From NCBI GenBank assembly GCA_964472905.1, contig CAYYMI010000009.1, forward strand, positions 1 through 59,658: 59,658 nt of DNA. The letters are read 5' to 3'. The number at the start of each line of letters is the position of its first letter. Position 1 is the stretch's first letter. The position numbers were made by a program, and so were the translations under genes. The notes under the pieces were generated by a model. That model was not told where the DNA came from. It was given only the letters and a program-made list of their open reading frames with translations, and did not search any database. Below, piece by piece: positions 1 to 8,149 of the stretch. The stretch is from Hellea sp964472905. Lineage in GTDB: Bacteria > Pseudomonadota > Alphaproteobacteria > Caulobacterales > Maricaulaceae.

Positions 1-140
1 GCCCATTCCGTAATGGACAGGCCTGAATTTGTCAGCCGCGTTGCCCCGCCTAAAACAATCATGGCCGCGACCAACAACACCATCAAAAGTAGCCAATTTC
101 TGACAGCGCGCTCGGGCTTATTTAATGATGGGTAATTCAT
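1..140 (-). CDS. ctaA: Heme A synthase (COX15/CtaA), N-terminal 46 residues only
   Basis: The minus strand opens with an ATG at 140 and stays open to the window edge. It reads MNYPSLNKPERAVRNWLLL, then a hydrophobic helix and LGGATRLTNSGLSITEW. A first membrane helix followed by GGxTRLTxSGLS is the recognisable N-terminus of COX15/CtaA, the inner-membrane enzyme that oxidises the C8 methyl of heme O to give heme A for cytochrome aa3 oxidase. The rest lies outside the window, so heme-ligand histidines cannot be checked. It faces away from the tRNA gene that follows. The family call rests on this short stretch and is good but not certain. Confidence 0.75.
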   Translation of the reverse strand, partial: MNYPSLNKPERAVRNWLLLMVLLVAAMIVLGGATRLTNSGLSITEW

Positions 141-258
141 GGGAGGCGATATAGCGGCTTTGCAAGGTCGTGTCCTGTGACACTTTTTCAAAGTTTGCCG
201 CTTAGAGCTATTGCCCTGACAAAGCCTTGAGCCTATAGAGCCGCTTCGATGATAGAGT

Positions 259-335
259 CGGAGTATAGCGCAGTCCGGTAGCGCACTAAGCTGGGGGCTT
301 AGGGGTCACAGGTTCGAATCCTGTTACTCCGACCA
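259..335 (+). tRNA. tRNA-Pro (anticodon GGG)
   Basis: A complete 77-nt cloverleaf can be drawn. The acceptor stem is CGGAGTA/TACTCCG and the D arm is GCGC..GCGC. The anticodon stem CTAAG/CTTAG encloses the loop CTGGGGG, so the anticodon is GGG. The T arm is ACAGG-TTCGAAT-CCTGT, and the CCA end is encoded (333-335). GGG reads CCC/CCU proline codons. It is convergent with the MerR gene, whose stop lies 12 nt away. Confidence 0.95.
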
Positions 336-346
336 TCATCGATTAT

Positions 347-928
347 TTAAGTAGAATTTTTGGGCGCTTCGCTTTTGAATTCGATCCAGCGACGACGTAG
401 TGATGTTAGCCGTTCAAGCGCCGCTTCCAGTTCAGACCTGTCAATAGCAGGTGCAATCTCTTCTTCCTCAACATATTCAACCACATGGGCGACTGTTGGC
501 TCTGGAACAGGCTCCGGCTCCGGCGTTGGTTCGGGACGCGGAGTAAAGGGCACAACGCGCTCTTCCGCTACTGGCCTGACGATTTCAGCTTTTTGAATGC
601 GTTCAGGGATAAGAACTGTGTCAGAGACTTGTTTTTCCCGCGCCGCCTTTTCAACAGATTGTCCAAGCTCAACAATCCGCGCCGCGCCTTTAACGCGGAT
701 AAGCTTTTGCACGTCCTTTATCGGGTGCTTTTCATTATGGAGCAGGATTTTAATACCGCGGAGGAATTCAATATCTTCAGGACGGTAAAAACGCCGCCCG
801 CCACCGCGCTTAATCGGTTTTATCTGCGGGAATTTAGACTCCCAAAACCGCAACACATGCGGCTGTAAATCCAGCTCTTCGCCGGCTTCACTTATGGTTC
901 TAAAGGCACGTGTTGTCTTGGCCTGCAT
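347..928 (-). CDS. MerR-family transcriptional regulator
   Basis: A 193-aa protein. Residues about 10-75 form a MerR-type winged helix: ISEAGEELDLQPHVLRFWE is the helix-turn-helix and RRFYRPEDIEFLRGIKILL is the wing plus following helix. A Pro/Glu-rich linker (about 125-160) and a short charged C-terminal helix follow. There is no cysteine cluster, so it is not a metal sensor. A MerR protein directly downstream of ihfA is a conserved arrangement in alphaproteobacteria; here ihfA ends 34 nt upstream on the same strand. A clear AGAGGA ribosome site precedes the ATG at 928. The target genes and any ligand are unknown. Confidence 0.88.
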   Translation of the reverse strand: MQAKTTRAFRTISEAGEELDLQPHVLRFWESKFPQIKPIKRGGGRRFYRPEDIEFLRGIKILLHNEKHPIKDVQKLIRVKGAARIVELGQSVEKAAREKQVSDTVLIPERIQKAEIVRPVAEERVVPFTPRPEPTPEPEPVPEPTVAHVVEYVEEEEIAPAIDRSELEAALERLTSLRRRWIEFKSEAPKNST

Positions 929-962
929 TCAAATTCCTCTGCTTACGAATCAGAGTATAGCA

Positions 963-1268
963 CTATTTACGTGTTAATGCCGAATCAACGCGTTCCCGCA
1001 GGATTTGAGACGGCTTAAAAACTAGCACACGGCGCGATGTTATCGGCACAGCTTTACCCGTTTTGGGGTTCCGTCCCATACGCTCTTTTTTATCGCGCAG
1101 AGAAAATGTCCCAAAACCAGCAAGCTTAACCTGCTCTCCGCGCAACAGTGCGCCACTCACGTGATCAATTACGGATTCAACAAGCTCAGAGCTTTCGGAG
1201 CGCGACAAGCCGATTTCACGGTAAACCGCTTCGGCAAGGTCAGCGCGTGTGACGGTTCCTGTGCTCAT
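963..1268 (-). CDS. ihfA: Integration host factor alpha subunit
   Basis: 101 aa beginning MSTGTVTRADLAEAVYREIG. It is the DNA-bending HU/IHF fold: helices 1-2, then GEQVKLAGFGTFSLRDK and the beta-arm GRNPKTGKAVPITSRRV, which holds the minor-groove-intercalating proline. The C-terminus is LVFKPSQILRERV. IhfA pairs with IhfB and bends DNA for sigma-54 promoters, recombination and replication. The open frame extends further upstream to 1400, but that part is Phe-rich and unlike the family. The ATG at 1268 has a GAGG ribosome site about 10 nt upstream and gives the usual length. It is probably co-transcribed with the MerR gene downstream. Confidence 0.93.
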   Translation of the reverse strand: MSTGTVTRADLAEAVYREIGLSRSESSELVESVIDHVSGALLRGEQVKLAGFGTFSLRDKKERMGRNPKTGKAVPITSRRVLVFKPSQILRERVDSALTRK

Positions 1269-1600
1269 GTAGTAAATTCCCTCATCATTGAGCATCTTAA
1301 AGCAAATTGCACAGGGGCGAGGCAAGTCAAATCGTAAAAAAGTGTTAAAAAACAGCCTCTTTGCAAATAGGTGAAAAAAAATTGAGGCTATTTCATTCAA
1401 TCAGAACAAGATTCGAGGCTTTAAAGTGAAAACGATGTTAAAAGGTGTTGATTTTGGGCTAAAGAGGCTATTTTACCGATTTTTTCTGCCAATCACGCCT
1501 TTACGTCACTGTTTTCACCCGCTAGAAGCCGCCCATTCCGTAGGGCCTCGCGAATTCTCCGTGGTCTTAAATTTAGAATTAGAAATGAGTTGAAACCCAC
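1269..1600. promoter_or_regulatory. Divergent ihfA / rpsU intergenic region
   Basis: 332 bases between the divergent starts of ihfA and rpsU. The ihfA-proximal half is A/T-rich. GAGGCT occurs three times at roughly 30-50 nt intervals (about 1383, 1413 and 1460), each followed by a T-rich stretch. No convincing -35/-10 pair, operator or RNA fold could be fixed by eye. The region must carry both promoters. The long ihfA-frame extension (1269-1400) is not thought to be coding. Confidence 0.4.
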
Positions 1601-1837
1601 ATGGTTGAAATCTACGTCCGTCAAAACAATGTCGATCAGGCCCTTCGCGCCCTGAAGAAAAAACTTCAGAACGAAGGCATCCTTCGCGAAATGAAAGCCC
1701 GTAAGCATTTTGAAAAGCCATCCGAGAGACGTGTACGCGAAAAAGCAGAAGCGGTTCGCCGCGTTCGCAAGCTCGCTCGTAAACGCGCGCAAATCGAAGG
1801 CCTTATCCCGACAAAGAAAAAGCCGCGCCGTCGTTAG
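1601..1837 (+). CDS. rpsU: 30S ribosomal protein bS21
   Basis: 78 aa, very basic. It starts MVEIYVRQNNVDQALRALKK, followed by REMKARKHFEKPSERRVREK and a Lys/Arg-rich tail ending KKKPRRR. This is the standard bS21 sequence. The protein sits on the 30S platform near the anti-Shine-Dalgarno helix and acts in initiation. Monocistronic, with its own rho-independent terminator about 30 nt downstream. Only a weak GAG lies upstream of the ATG. Confidence 0.97.
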   Translation: MVEIYVRQNNVDQALRALKKKLQNEGILREMKARKHFEKPSERRVREKAEAVRRVRKLARKRAQIEGLIPTKKKPRRR

Positions 1838-1865
1838 ACTTCGCAGCAAATTTCAAGATTAGATT

Positions 1866-1891
1866 AGCCGCCCATTTGGAGCGGCTTTTTT
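1866..1891 (+). terminator. Rho-independent terminator of rpsU
   Basis: A perfect 6-bp stem AGCCGC / GCGGCT with a 9-nt loop, followed directly by five to seven T residues on the plus strand. The minus strand has no T-run, so it serves rpsU rather than the convergent asd. Confidence 0.85.
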
Positions 1892-1906
1892 ATTGGATGA
1901 TAGAGC

Positions 1907-2944
1907 TTAAGCGGCTTTACGCCCTTTAAATCCGTGATTGATGAGAACCTCAGCAATTTGAACGGTGTTGAGCGCAGCCCCTTTGCGTAGGTTATCTGAC
2001 ACACACCATAAATTCAGTGTATTGTCCTGCGTGCTATCTTCGCGGATACGGGAGACATAGGTTGCATATTCACCGACGCATTCAATCGGCGTGACATAAC
2101 CGCCATCTTCTTGCTTATCGACAACCATAAGACCTGGAGATTCGCGCAAGATAGAGCGCGCTTCATCAGCCGATAACTCTTCTTCAAATTCGATGTTTAG
2201 GCTCTCGGCATGTCCAACAAATGTAGGTACGCGCACGCAGGTCGCAGAGACTTTCACTTTGGAGTCGAGAATTTTCATTGTCTCGGCCTTCATCTTCCAT
2301 TCTTCTTTCGTGTCCCCGCCATCCATAAAGACATCAATATGCGGGATGACATTAAACGCAATTTGCTTGGTAAAATTGACAGGCGGGAATGTATCTTGCG
2401 GATGGAAGACGGACTTTGTTTGTTCCCACAGCTCATCCATATTCTTTTTACCGCCGCCAGAAACGGATTGATAAGTCGAAACAACAACGCGTTTGATGGT
2501 CGCGCGGTCATGAAGCGGCTTAAGCGCGACAACCATTTGAATAGTCGAACAATTGGGGTTGGCGATAATGCCCTTATTGAGAGCCCCCTGCTCTGACAGA
2601 ACGTTGGCATTAACCTCTGGCACAACTAACGGCACATCTGGATCCATGCGCCACGCACTGGAATTATCAATAACAATTGCGCCCGCCGCCGCGATTTTAG
2701 GAGACCACTTTTTAGACACATCTCCGCCCGCGCTCATCAGAGCAATATCGCATTTGGAGAAATCAAAGGTTTCTAGATCTACGCATTTGATATCTTTGTC
2801 ACCAAAGCTGACCACGCGGCCCACAGATTTACGGCTGGCCACCGCAAAAACTTCATCCACTTCGATGTCTGACTCAGCCAAAATTTCGAGCATTTCCGTC
2901 CCGACATTGCCTGTCGCGCCGACGATTGCAAAACGATAACCCAT
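1907..2944 (-). CDS. asd: Aspartate-semialdehyde dehydrogenase
   Basis: 345 aa, usual length. The N-terminal Rossmann motif is AIVGATGNVGTEMLEIL and the nucleophile is in IIANPNCSTIQMV (Cys of NPNCST). SYQSVSGGGKK-type sequence and the later FVGHAESLNIEFEE complete the catalytic domain. It reduces aspartyl phosphate to aspartate semialdehyde with NADPH, the branch point to lysine/diaminopimelate, threonine and methionine. It appears to be a single-gene unit in the cytoplasm, convergent with rpsU. The identification is firm. Confidence 0.96.
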   Translation of the reverse strand: MGYRFAIVGATGNVGTEMLEILAESDIEVDEVFAVASRKSVGRVVSFGDKDIKCVDLETFDFSKCDIALMSAGGDVSKKWSPKIAAAGAIVIDNSSAWRMDPDVPLVVPEVNANVLSEQGALNKGIIANPNCSTIQMVVALKPLHDRATIKRVVVSTYQSVSGGGKKNMDELWEQTKSVFHPQDTFPPVNFTKQIAFNVIPHIDVFMDGGDTKEEWKMKAETMKILDSKVKVSATCVRVPTFVGHAESLNIEFEEELSADEARSILRESPGLMVVDKQEDGGYVTPIECVGEYATYVSRIREDSTQDNTLNLWCVSDNLRKGAALNTVQIAEVLINHGFKGRKAA

Positions 2945-3022
2945 AAAAGCCTCCTAATGGATGAAACTTGCTCAAAAAACAGCGTGTCCCTCTAGGCGAA
3001 AGACATGACTAGGGCAAGCCTT

Positions 3023-3352
3023 TTAGCGCTTTCTCATTCTTAAATATGTCATGCCTGCTATCAGAGCCACAAAAGCAACCCCGAGAACTTCCAACATCGT
3101 GAACGGACCTAACCATGGTTGAGCTAAGCCCGCCATGCCGCTTGTATCAACATTTCCCCCGTTCATCATAATCGCCCCAATCAATATGGCGAGAAGCGCG
3201 AAAATAGACATCATCGCAAACATAGCCCCATAAAGCCTATTATCAGACCGAGATTGCTCCGCTTTACGTTGCTGCGCTTTCTGGTAGCGCGTCGCGCGGC
3301 GCAGACGCCTAGGAGCCGGATTATCCTTAGATTGAATGGGATCATCAGTCAT
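3023..3352 (-). CDS. Small two-TM membrane protein, unknown function
   Basis: About 109 aa from the ATG at 3352 (MTDDPIQSK...). The frame continues to a TTG at 3373 and another ATG at 3367; no ribosome site decides between them. The N-terminal 45 residues are very basic (PRRLRRATRYQKAQQRK), which predicts a cytoplasmic side. Two hydrophobic helices follow (about 49-68 and 82-102) with a short Gly/Met-containing loop and a basic end (RMRKR). No family was recognised. It is divergent from the secreted-protein trio, with about 30 bases between the two starts. Confidence 0.6.
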   Translation of the reverse strand: MTDDPIQSKDNPAPRRLRRATRYQKAQQRKAEQSRSDNRLYGAMFAMMSIFALLAILIGAIMMNGGNVDTSGMAGLAQPWLGPFTMLEVLGVAFVALIAGMTYLRMRKR

Positions 3353-3384
3353 ACTGTAAGCTAGCATAGCCAATTGCAGATTTC

Positions 3385-3861
3385 ATGCTAAAATACTTTA
3401 TGCGCAAAATTCGATTCATTTTGGCAACGACAATGGCGACCTGGCTTTTCTCTCCTCAATCGGCCAGTGCTCAACTTGATTTGCCTGATGTAACATCCGA
3501 TACACCTCTATCGGAAACAGAACTTATTTTGACTTTCAATGGGCAAACTCATCGCGGGTCTTATAATTTTCAACGCAGAAATATCAGGACTTTCTCCTTT
3601 GAAGAAACGACCTCTAAGGATGGATCAATTCGTCATATTCAAGGCCGCAGAATTGACACAGGTGAGTGGTTTGTAGAAGAGTCCGAAATTTGCTACCATT
3701 ATGATGCAGATGACCTTAATCCCGCCTGTTTTGAAATTTACCAACGCGGAAATTGTTATTATCATTACCAAAAATCAGTTCGCGGGATTGACCGAAGCGG
3801 CTTTACAGCTCGAACCGTCATTAAAGGAGAGGAACCAGATTGTGCGCCGCGTATTTCTTAG
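3385..3861 (+). CDS. Secreted protein, first of three tandem paralogues
   Basis: 158 aa (or 153 aa from ATG 3400). A signal peptide (MRKIRFILATTMATWLF ... ASAQ) is followed by a roughly 130-residue mature domain. Features shared with the next two genes: LTFNGQTHRGSYNF near the start, a DG turn, GEWFVEE, a cysteine in ICYHYD, CFEIY and GNCYYHY, then FTAR, IKGEEPDC and a terminal IS. Four conserved cysteines suggest two periplasmic disulfides. No named family was recognised with confidence. It overlaps the start of the second copy by 20 nt, so the three are translated as one unit. Confidence 0.7.
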   Translation: MLKYFMRKIRFILATTMATWLFSPQSASAQLDLPDVTSDTPLSETELILTFNGQTHRGSYNFQRRNIRTFSFEETTSKDGSIRHIQGRRIDTGEWFVEESEICYHYDADDLNPACFEIYQRGNCYYHYQKSVRGIDRSGFTARTVIKGEEPDCAPRIS

Positions 3862-4312
3862 CCTCGCTATTTTATCTACACTAGCCTTCGCGCCAGAGGT
3901 TTTAGCGCAAAGTCAAGATACTGACATACGCCCGCAAGCCAATCGTGTCATTGGTAATGATTTGCAGGCAACCTTTGCAGGTCAAACACATTCCGGAGCC
4001 TATAATTTTACCGCGAGCGGCGAGCCAACAAGGTTTTACGAAGAACGGCATCATAAGGATGGGAAAGTAGCCTATTCTGAAGGAGACGGTATCGAGCGCG
4101 GCCTGTGGCGCGTTCTAAATGATAATCTTTGCTTTCTGTATGACAGTAATAAAATGGCGGGTGGATGCTTTCGCGTTTACCGTGTTGAAAACTGTTACTA
4201 CTTCTATTCCGCCAATCTCATTGAACGCGAAGACGAACTTGATCGCGATTATTGGACAGCCCGAAGCACGTTAAAAGGTGAAACGCCAAAATGTGAAGCT
4301 GCGCTGTCGTGA
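3842..4312 (+). CDS. Secreted protein, second of three tandem paralogues
   Basis: 156 aa from the GTG at 3842, chosen because AAAGGAGAGG lies just upstream and the protein then begins with a clean signal peptide (MRRVFLSLAILSTLAFA ... LAQ). The longer open frame from 3701 lies wholly inside the previous gene. The mature part repeats the pattern of its neighbours: ATFAGQTHSGAYNF, GLWRV, LCFLYD, CFRVY, NCYYFY, YWTARSTLKGE and a final Cys followed by ALS. It ends in a GTGA overlap with the third copy, indicating translational coupling. Function unknown; periplasmic or cell-surface location inferred. Confidence 0.72.
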   Translation: MRRVFLSLAILSTLAFAPEVLAQSQDTDIRPQANRVIGNDLQATFAGQTHSGAYNFTASGEPTRFYEERHHKDGKVAYSEGDGIERGLWRVLNDNLCFLYDSNKMAGGCFRVYRVENCYYFYSANLIEREDELDRDYWTARSTLKGETPKCEAALS

Positions 4313-4791
4313 TAACTTTTGCTCAAACGTCTAAAGCTTATATTTTAGGATTAGTCTTCTTATTAAATCCGATAATGGCATACGGCCAAATTATTCCTGA
4401 TCTTGATAGACTCGTTGGTAAAAATTTAGAAGATGCCTACCTAGGACAAACCATAGATGGCATCTACAAACGCCCGCGCGAGCGCTCTGGCACACACGAA
4501 TTTACGGAAAGTTTTTACGCGGATGGGACAACCTATTACCGTGAGGGTAGCTTCACCCAAGAAGGGCGTTGGTATATCGAAAATCGTAATACAGTTTGCT
4601 TTACCTATGAAAATGAAGGGCCCGTTCCTGCCACAACGGCCCATTGTTTTGCCATCTATGAATCGGGAACATGCCAATACGCCTATGCGATAAATAACGT
4701 CAGGAACGGAAAACCTATTCATCCTAATGCATGGACAGCCAAAACACTTATTCAGGGTGATATCAGCACCTGTGATAACCTCATCAGTTAA
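4309..4791 (+). CDS. Secreted protein, third of three tandem paralogues
   Basis: 160 aa, GTG start overlapping the previous stop (GTGA). The signal peptide ends about MAYGQ. The same ordered features occur: LEDAYLGQTIDGIYK, YADGTTYY, GRWYIENRNTVCFTYE, CFAIYESGTCQYAY, WTAKTLIQGD and a terminal CDNLIS. It diverges most in the GQT segment, where TH is replaced by TI. A gene of this kind in triplicate with coupled translation suggests a multi-subunit or variant set, but nothing in the sequence gives an activity. Confidence 0.72.
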   Translation: MITFAQTSKAYILGLVFLLNPIMAYGQIIPDLDRLVGKNLEDAYLGQTIDGIYKRPRERSGTHEFTESFYADGTTYYREGSFTQEGRWYIENRNTVCFTYENEGPVPATTAHCFAIYESGTCQYAYAINNVRNGKPIHPNAWTAKTLIQGDISTCDNLIS

Positions 4792-4861
4792 CTGAGATGC
4801 TGGTGGTAATTCTCAAGAATGTTACTGGTAAATCATGGCAGTTACCTTTAGCGGGCAATGT

Positions 4862-5692
4862 ATGAGTAATTTTCGTACATATCTTACCTTATCCACTGTC
4901 TTCGCAATAATCATATCACCTGCAACTGCTTTAGCTCAAGATGTCGGAAGTCAATCTGATGGCGATAATATTGCTTATGCTGGTGCAGGCATTGTTGCCT
5001 TTTCTGAATATTTGGGTTCGGATGATCTCGATGTCAGCCCCCTTCCCTATCTGAGTGTCAATAATTTCAAAGGCTTTGACGTTTTCGGAACGGCCCTTTC
5101 CTACCGTCTTATTGATACCGGCACAGGCGAAGGTCTTGGAAAATGGTCGCTACAAGCGGGCCCAAAGGCGACCTATCAAATAGGACGGGATTCTGATGAC
5201 AGTCCTAACCTTATCGGATTCGAGGATATCGGTGGTAGCATCCCATTAGGCGGCTATGTCCGCAGTACCCTTGGGCCTGTTGGTTTGCGATTAGATGCAG
5301 GCCAAGATGTCATTGGCGGTCACGGCGGATTTACAGCCGACGCCTCTATTGGAACATTTTATAGGCTTGGTAATTGGGCAATTCAGCCCTCAGCAAGTGT
5401 GAGCTGGGCAGATAGCAATCACAATGAAAGTTTCTTCGCTATTACCGATGCTCAGACTGCGGGGTCTCCCCTGACCGCTTTTGATATTGGCTCAGGCATT
5501 TATTCATATTCTGCTAATGTCGTGACTTGGGTTGAGTTTAACGAAAAATACGCGCTGACCTTTATCGGCACCTACCGTAAATTTACTGGAGATGCCAGCG
5601 ACAGCCCTATCTTACAGGCTAGTGACGGTTCAACCGATGGTTTCTACGGCGCTATTAGCCTGTCTAGAAAATTTGATCTCTCGAAGTTTTAA
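4862..5692 (+). CDS. MipA/OmpV-family outer-membrane protein
   Basis: 276 aa from ATG 4862 (MSNFRTYLTLSTVFAII ... ALAQ signal peptide). The frame is also open to 4835, which would put extra residues before the signal. The mature protein is beta-rich: AYAGAGIVAFSEYLGSDDLDVSPLPYLSV and GPKATYQIGRD, ending in aromatic LSRKFDLSKF, as expected for an outer-membrane barrel. The early motif (bright N-terminal strand, YxGS, PxPYL) is typical of MipA/OmpV, implicated in murein-synthesis scaffolding or outer-membrane permeability. It follows the secreted trio by about 70 nt and may be co-transcribed. Family call good, role uncertain. Confidence 0.8.
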   Translation: MSNFRTYLTLSTVFAIIISPATALAQDVGSQSDGDNIAYAGAGIVAFSEYLGSDDLDVSPLPYLSVNNFKGFDVFGTALSYRLIDTGTGEGLGKWSLQAGPKATYQIGRDSDDSPNLIGFEDIGGSIPLGGYVRSTLGPVGLRLDAGQDVIGGHGGFTADASIGTFYRLGNWAIQPSASVSWADSNHNESFFAITDAQTAGSPLTAFDIGSGIYSYSANVVTWVEFNEKYALTFIGTYRKFTGDASDSPILQASDGSTDGFYGAISLSRKFDLSKF

Positions 5693-5713
5693 ACCCAGCA
5701 AATTACTGGGTTT
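5691..5713. terminator. Bidirectional hairpin between MipA/OmpV gene and clpA
   Basis: AAACCCAG-N7-CTGGGTTT, a perfect 8-bp stem that overlaps the last two bases of the upstream gene's stop codon and ends 3 bases before the clpA stop. A/T base pairs at the foot give a T-run on both strands, so it can end transcription of both convergent genes. Confidence 0.65.
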
Positions 5714-5716
5714 AAC

Positions 5717-8050
5717 TTAAGCGTCTTCTGTTGGCTTAGGGGCCGGCAGACCTTTACCGCCTTTACGGCCTTCGATCTTGAGCTTGGCAGGCGGGACAAT
5801 TTTGAAAGTCAGGTTTTCTTTCTTACGATCAACACCAACTTTCACCAAACCACCGGATTTCAGTTTGCCAAATAATATCTCATCCGCGAGCGGCTTTTTG
5901 ATATGTTCCTGAATAGTCCGGGCCAAAGGTCTTGCGCCATAGCGCTTGTCATAGCCTTTCTTCGCAAGCCACACATTAGCTCCCTTAGACAGTTCGAACT
6001 CGATCTTACGGTCGGCGAGCTGGGCTTCAAGTTGGATAACAAATTTATCGACAACCTTGGCAATATCTTCAGGCGTTAGGGCATCAAAACTAACAACAGC
6101 GTCCAGACGATTTCTAAATTCAGGCGTAAAGCGGCGTTTAATGGCTGCTTCTTGCTCATCATCTTTCATGCCGCGCCCAAAGCCGATCTCCGCCTTGGCA
6201 GCATCCGCCGCGCCTGCATTCGTCGTCATAATGATGATAACATTTCTGAAATCAACCTTACGGCCATTGGCGTCCGTCAGGAAGCCGTTATCCATGACCT
6301 GAAGCAAGATGTTATAAATATCAGGATGGGCTTTCTCAATCTCGTCTAGCAAGAGAACGCTATGCGGGTTTTGATTCACCGCGTCGGTCAGCAATCCGCC
6401 TTGATCATAACCAACATATCCGGGAGGTGCCCCGATAAGGCGTGAGACTGTATGACGCTCCATATATTCGCTCATATCAAAGCGGAGAAGTTCAAGACCT
6501 TGTGTCATGGCCAATTGCTTTGCGACCTCAGTTTTACCAACGCCTGTCGGCCCAGCAAAAAGATAAGACCCAATGGGCTTATTCGGCTCGCGCAATCCAG
6601 CGCGGGCCAGCTTGACCGCAGCCGCAACTTGGTCAATCGCTTTATCTTGCCCAAAGACCACACGGCGCAAATCCATAGGAAGCGACTTAAGGGCTTTTTC
6701 ATCATCCCGAGAAATAGATTTCGGCGGGATACGTGCAATCTTAGCAACAACGGCTTCGATCTCTTTAATGCCAATTTTCTTTTTCCGTTTTTTCTCTGTG
6801 ACCAGCTTGGTACGAGCCCCAGCCTCGTCGATAATATCAATGGCTTTATCGGGGAGCTTACGGTCTGTGATATGGCGAACGGCCAAGTCTACAGCGCCTT
6901 GAATAGCTTCATTGGTATATTTGACCTTATGGAACTCTTCGAAATATGATTTGAGTCCCATTAGAATTTTGACTGAATCATCCACGGTTGGTTCAGCCAC
7001 ATCAATTTTGAGGAAACGGCGTGACAACGCACGGTCTTTTTCAAAATGCTGGCGGTATTCCTTATAAGTGGTTGATCCCATACAGCGAAGCTTACCTGAT
7101 TGAAGCGCAGGTTTTAGAAGATTAGACGCATCCATAGCGCCGCCTGACGTGGCCCCTGCCCCAATAATCGTGTGAATTTCGTCTATGAAGAGAATGGCGC
7201 CATCAGTTTCTTGAAGCTTGGTCATGACCGCTTTGAGGCGTTCCTCAAAATCGCCGCGATAGCGCGTTCCGGCCAATAAGGCACCCATATCCAATGAGAA
7301 AATAGTCGAATGTTGTAAAACTTCTGGAACATCATCATTGACGATACGGCGGGCAAGACCTTCTGCAATCGCGGTTTTACCCACGCCCGGGTCTCCAACG
7401 AGAAGTGGATTGTTTTTACGGCGGCGAGAGAGAACCATAATACAGCGCTCAACCTCATCATCACGTCCGATCAGCGGGTCAATATCTCCGTCACGCGCCT
7501 TCTGGTTCAAATTAACTGTATATTCCTGTAAAGGATCTTTTGGCGCTTGAGCTTCATCGCCTTCAGTTCCGTCTCCAGCGCCCTTACCAGGTTTTGAAAC
7601 TGTACTATCGCCAGATTTAGATATGCCATGGCTGATATAATTGACCGCATCATAGCGCGTCATATCCCGTTCTTGAAGAAAATACACGGCATGGCTCTCA
7701 CGTTCAGCGAATAGAGCTACGAGAGCATTGGCACCTGTCACCTCTTCTCGGCCAGAGGACTGCACATGGATAACGGCGCGCTGAATGACGCGGTGAAATC
7801 CTGCTGTTGGACGCGCTTCCTCGAAATCATCAACAATGAGTGAGGCTAGGTCTTCATCTAAATATCGCGTCACATCCGCCCTAAGGGGCGCAATATCAAC
7901 ATCACAGGCCGTAATTACAGCAGCGGCATCTTTATCATCCAATAAGGCCAGAAGTAGGTGCTCCAACGTGGCAAGCTCATGCTTACGGTCACTCGCAAGG
8001 GTTAGCGCGCGGTGGATAGTCTCTTCGAGGACGGGTGAGAATGAAGCCAT
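5717..8050 (-). CDS. clpA: ATP-dependent Clp protease ATP-binding subunit ClpA
   Basis: 777 aa, the normal ClpA length. Residues 1-145 are the double Clp-N repeat. AAA+ domain 1 has Walker A GDPGVGKTAIAEGLA and Walker B ILFIDEIHTIIGAG. AAA+ domain 2 has GPTGVGKTEVAKQLA and VLLLDEIEKAHPD, and a C-terminal D2-small domain follows. There is no ClpB/ClpC middle coiled coil. It unfolds substrates, including N-end-rule proteins delivered by ClpS, for ClpP. clpS lies 99 nt upstream on the same strand, the standard pairing. The C-terminal tail is Lys/Gly/Pro-rich. Confidence 0.96.
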   Translation of the reverse strand: MASFSPVLEETIHRALTLASDRKHELATLEHLLLALLDDKDAAAVITACDVDIAPLRADVTRYLDEDLASLIVDDFEEARPTAGFHRVIQRAVIHVQSSGREEVTGANALVALFAERESHAVYFLQERDMTRYDAVNYISHGISKSGDSTVSKPGKGAGDGTEGDEAQAPKDPLQEYTVNLNQKARDGDIDPLIGRDDEVERCIMVLSRRRKNNPLLVGDPGVGKTAIAEGLARRIVNDDVPEVLQHSTIFSLDMGALLAGTRYRGDFEERLKAVMTKLQETDGAILFIDEIHTIIGAGATSGGAMDASNLLKPALQSGKLRCMGSTTYKEYRQHFEKDRALSRRFLKIDVAEPTVDDSVKILMGLKSYFEEFHKVKYTNEAIQGAVDLAVRHITDRKLPDKAIDIIDEAGARTKLVTEKKRKKKIGIKEIEAVVAKIARIPPKSISRDDEKALKSLPMDLRRVVFGQDKAIDQVAAAVKLARAGLREPNKPIGSYLFAGPTGVGKTEVAKQLAMTQGLELLRFDMSEYMERHTVSRLIGAPPGYVGYDQGGLLTDAVNQNPHSVLLLDEIEKAHPDIYNILLQVMDNGFLTDANGRKVDFRNVIIIMTTNAGAADAAKAEIGFGRGMKDDEQEAAIKRRFTPEFRNRLDAVVSFDALTPEDIAKVVDKFVIQLEAQLADRKIEFELSKGANVWLAKKGYDKRYGARPLARTIQEHIKKPLADEILFGKLKSGGLVKVGVDRKKENLTFKIVPPAKLKIEGRKGGKGLPAPKPTEDA

Positions 8051-8149
8051 TATATTTTCCTTTCACCTACCCAATTTGGGGATAATTTAGGCGATATCAA
8101 GACAGATACTACACATCTTTTAATTACAAATTTGTGATATGCCATGCGT

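Noticed and set aside
485..868. 127-aa plus-strand frame opposite the MerR gene
   Set aside because: Shadow of a recognised regulator; no homology.
1269..1400. 44-residue N-terminal extension of IhfA
   Set aside because: Phe-rich and without family similarity; the ATG at 1268 has a ribosome site and gives the normal IhfA length.
3701..3841. Longer N-terminus for the second secreted paralogue
   Set aside because: It lies wholly inside the first paralogue in another frame; the GTG at 3842 has a strong ribosome site and begins a signal peptide.
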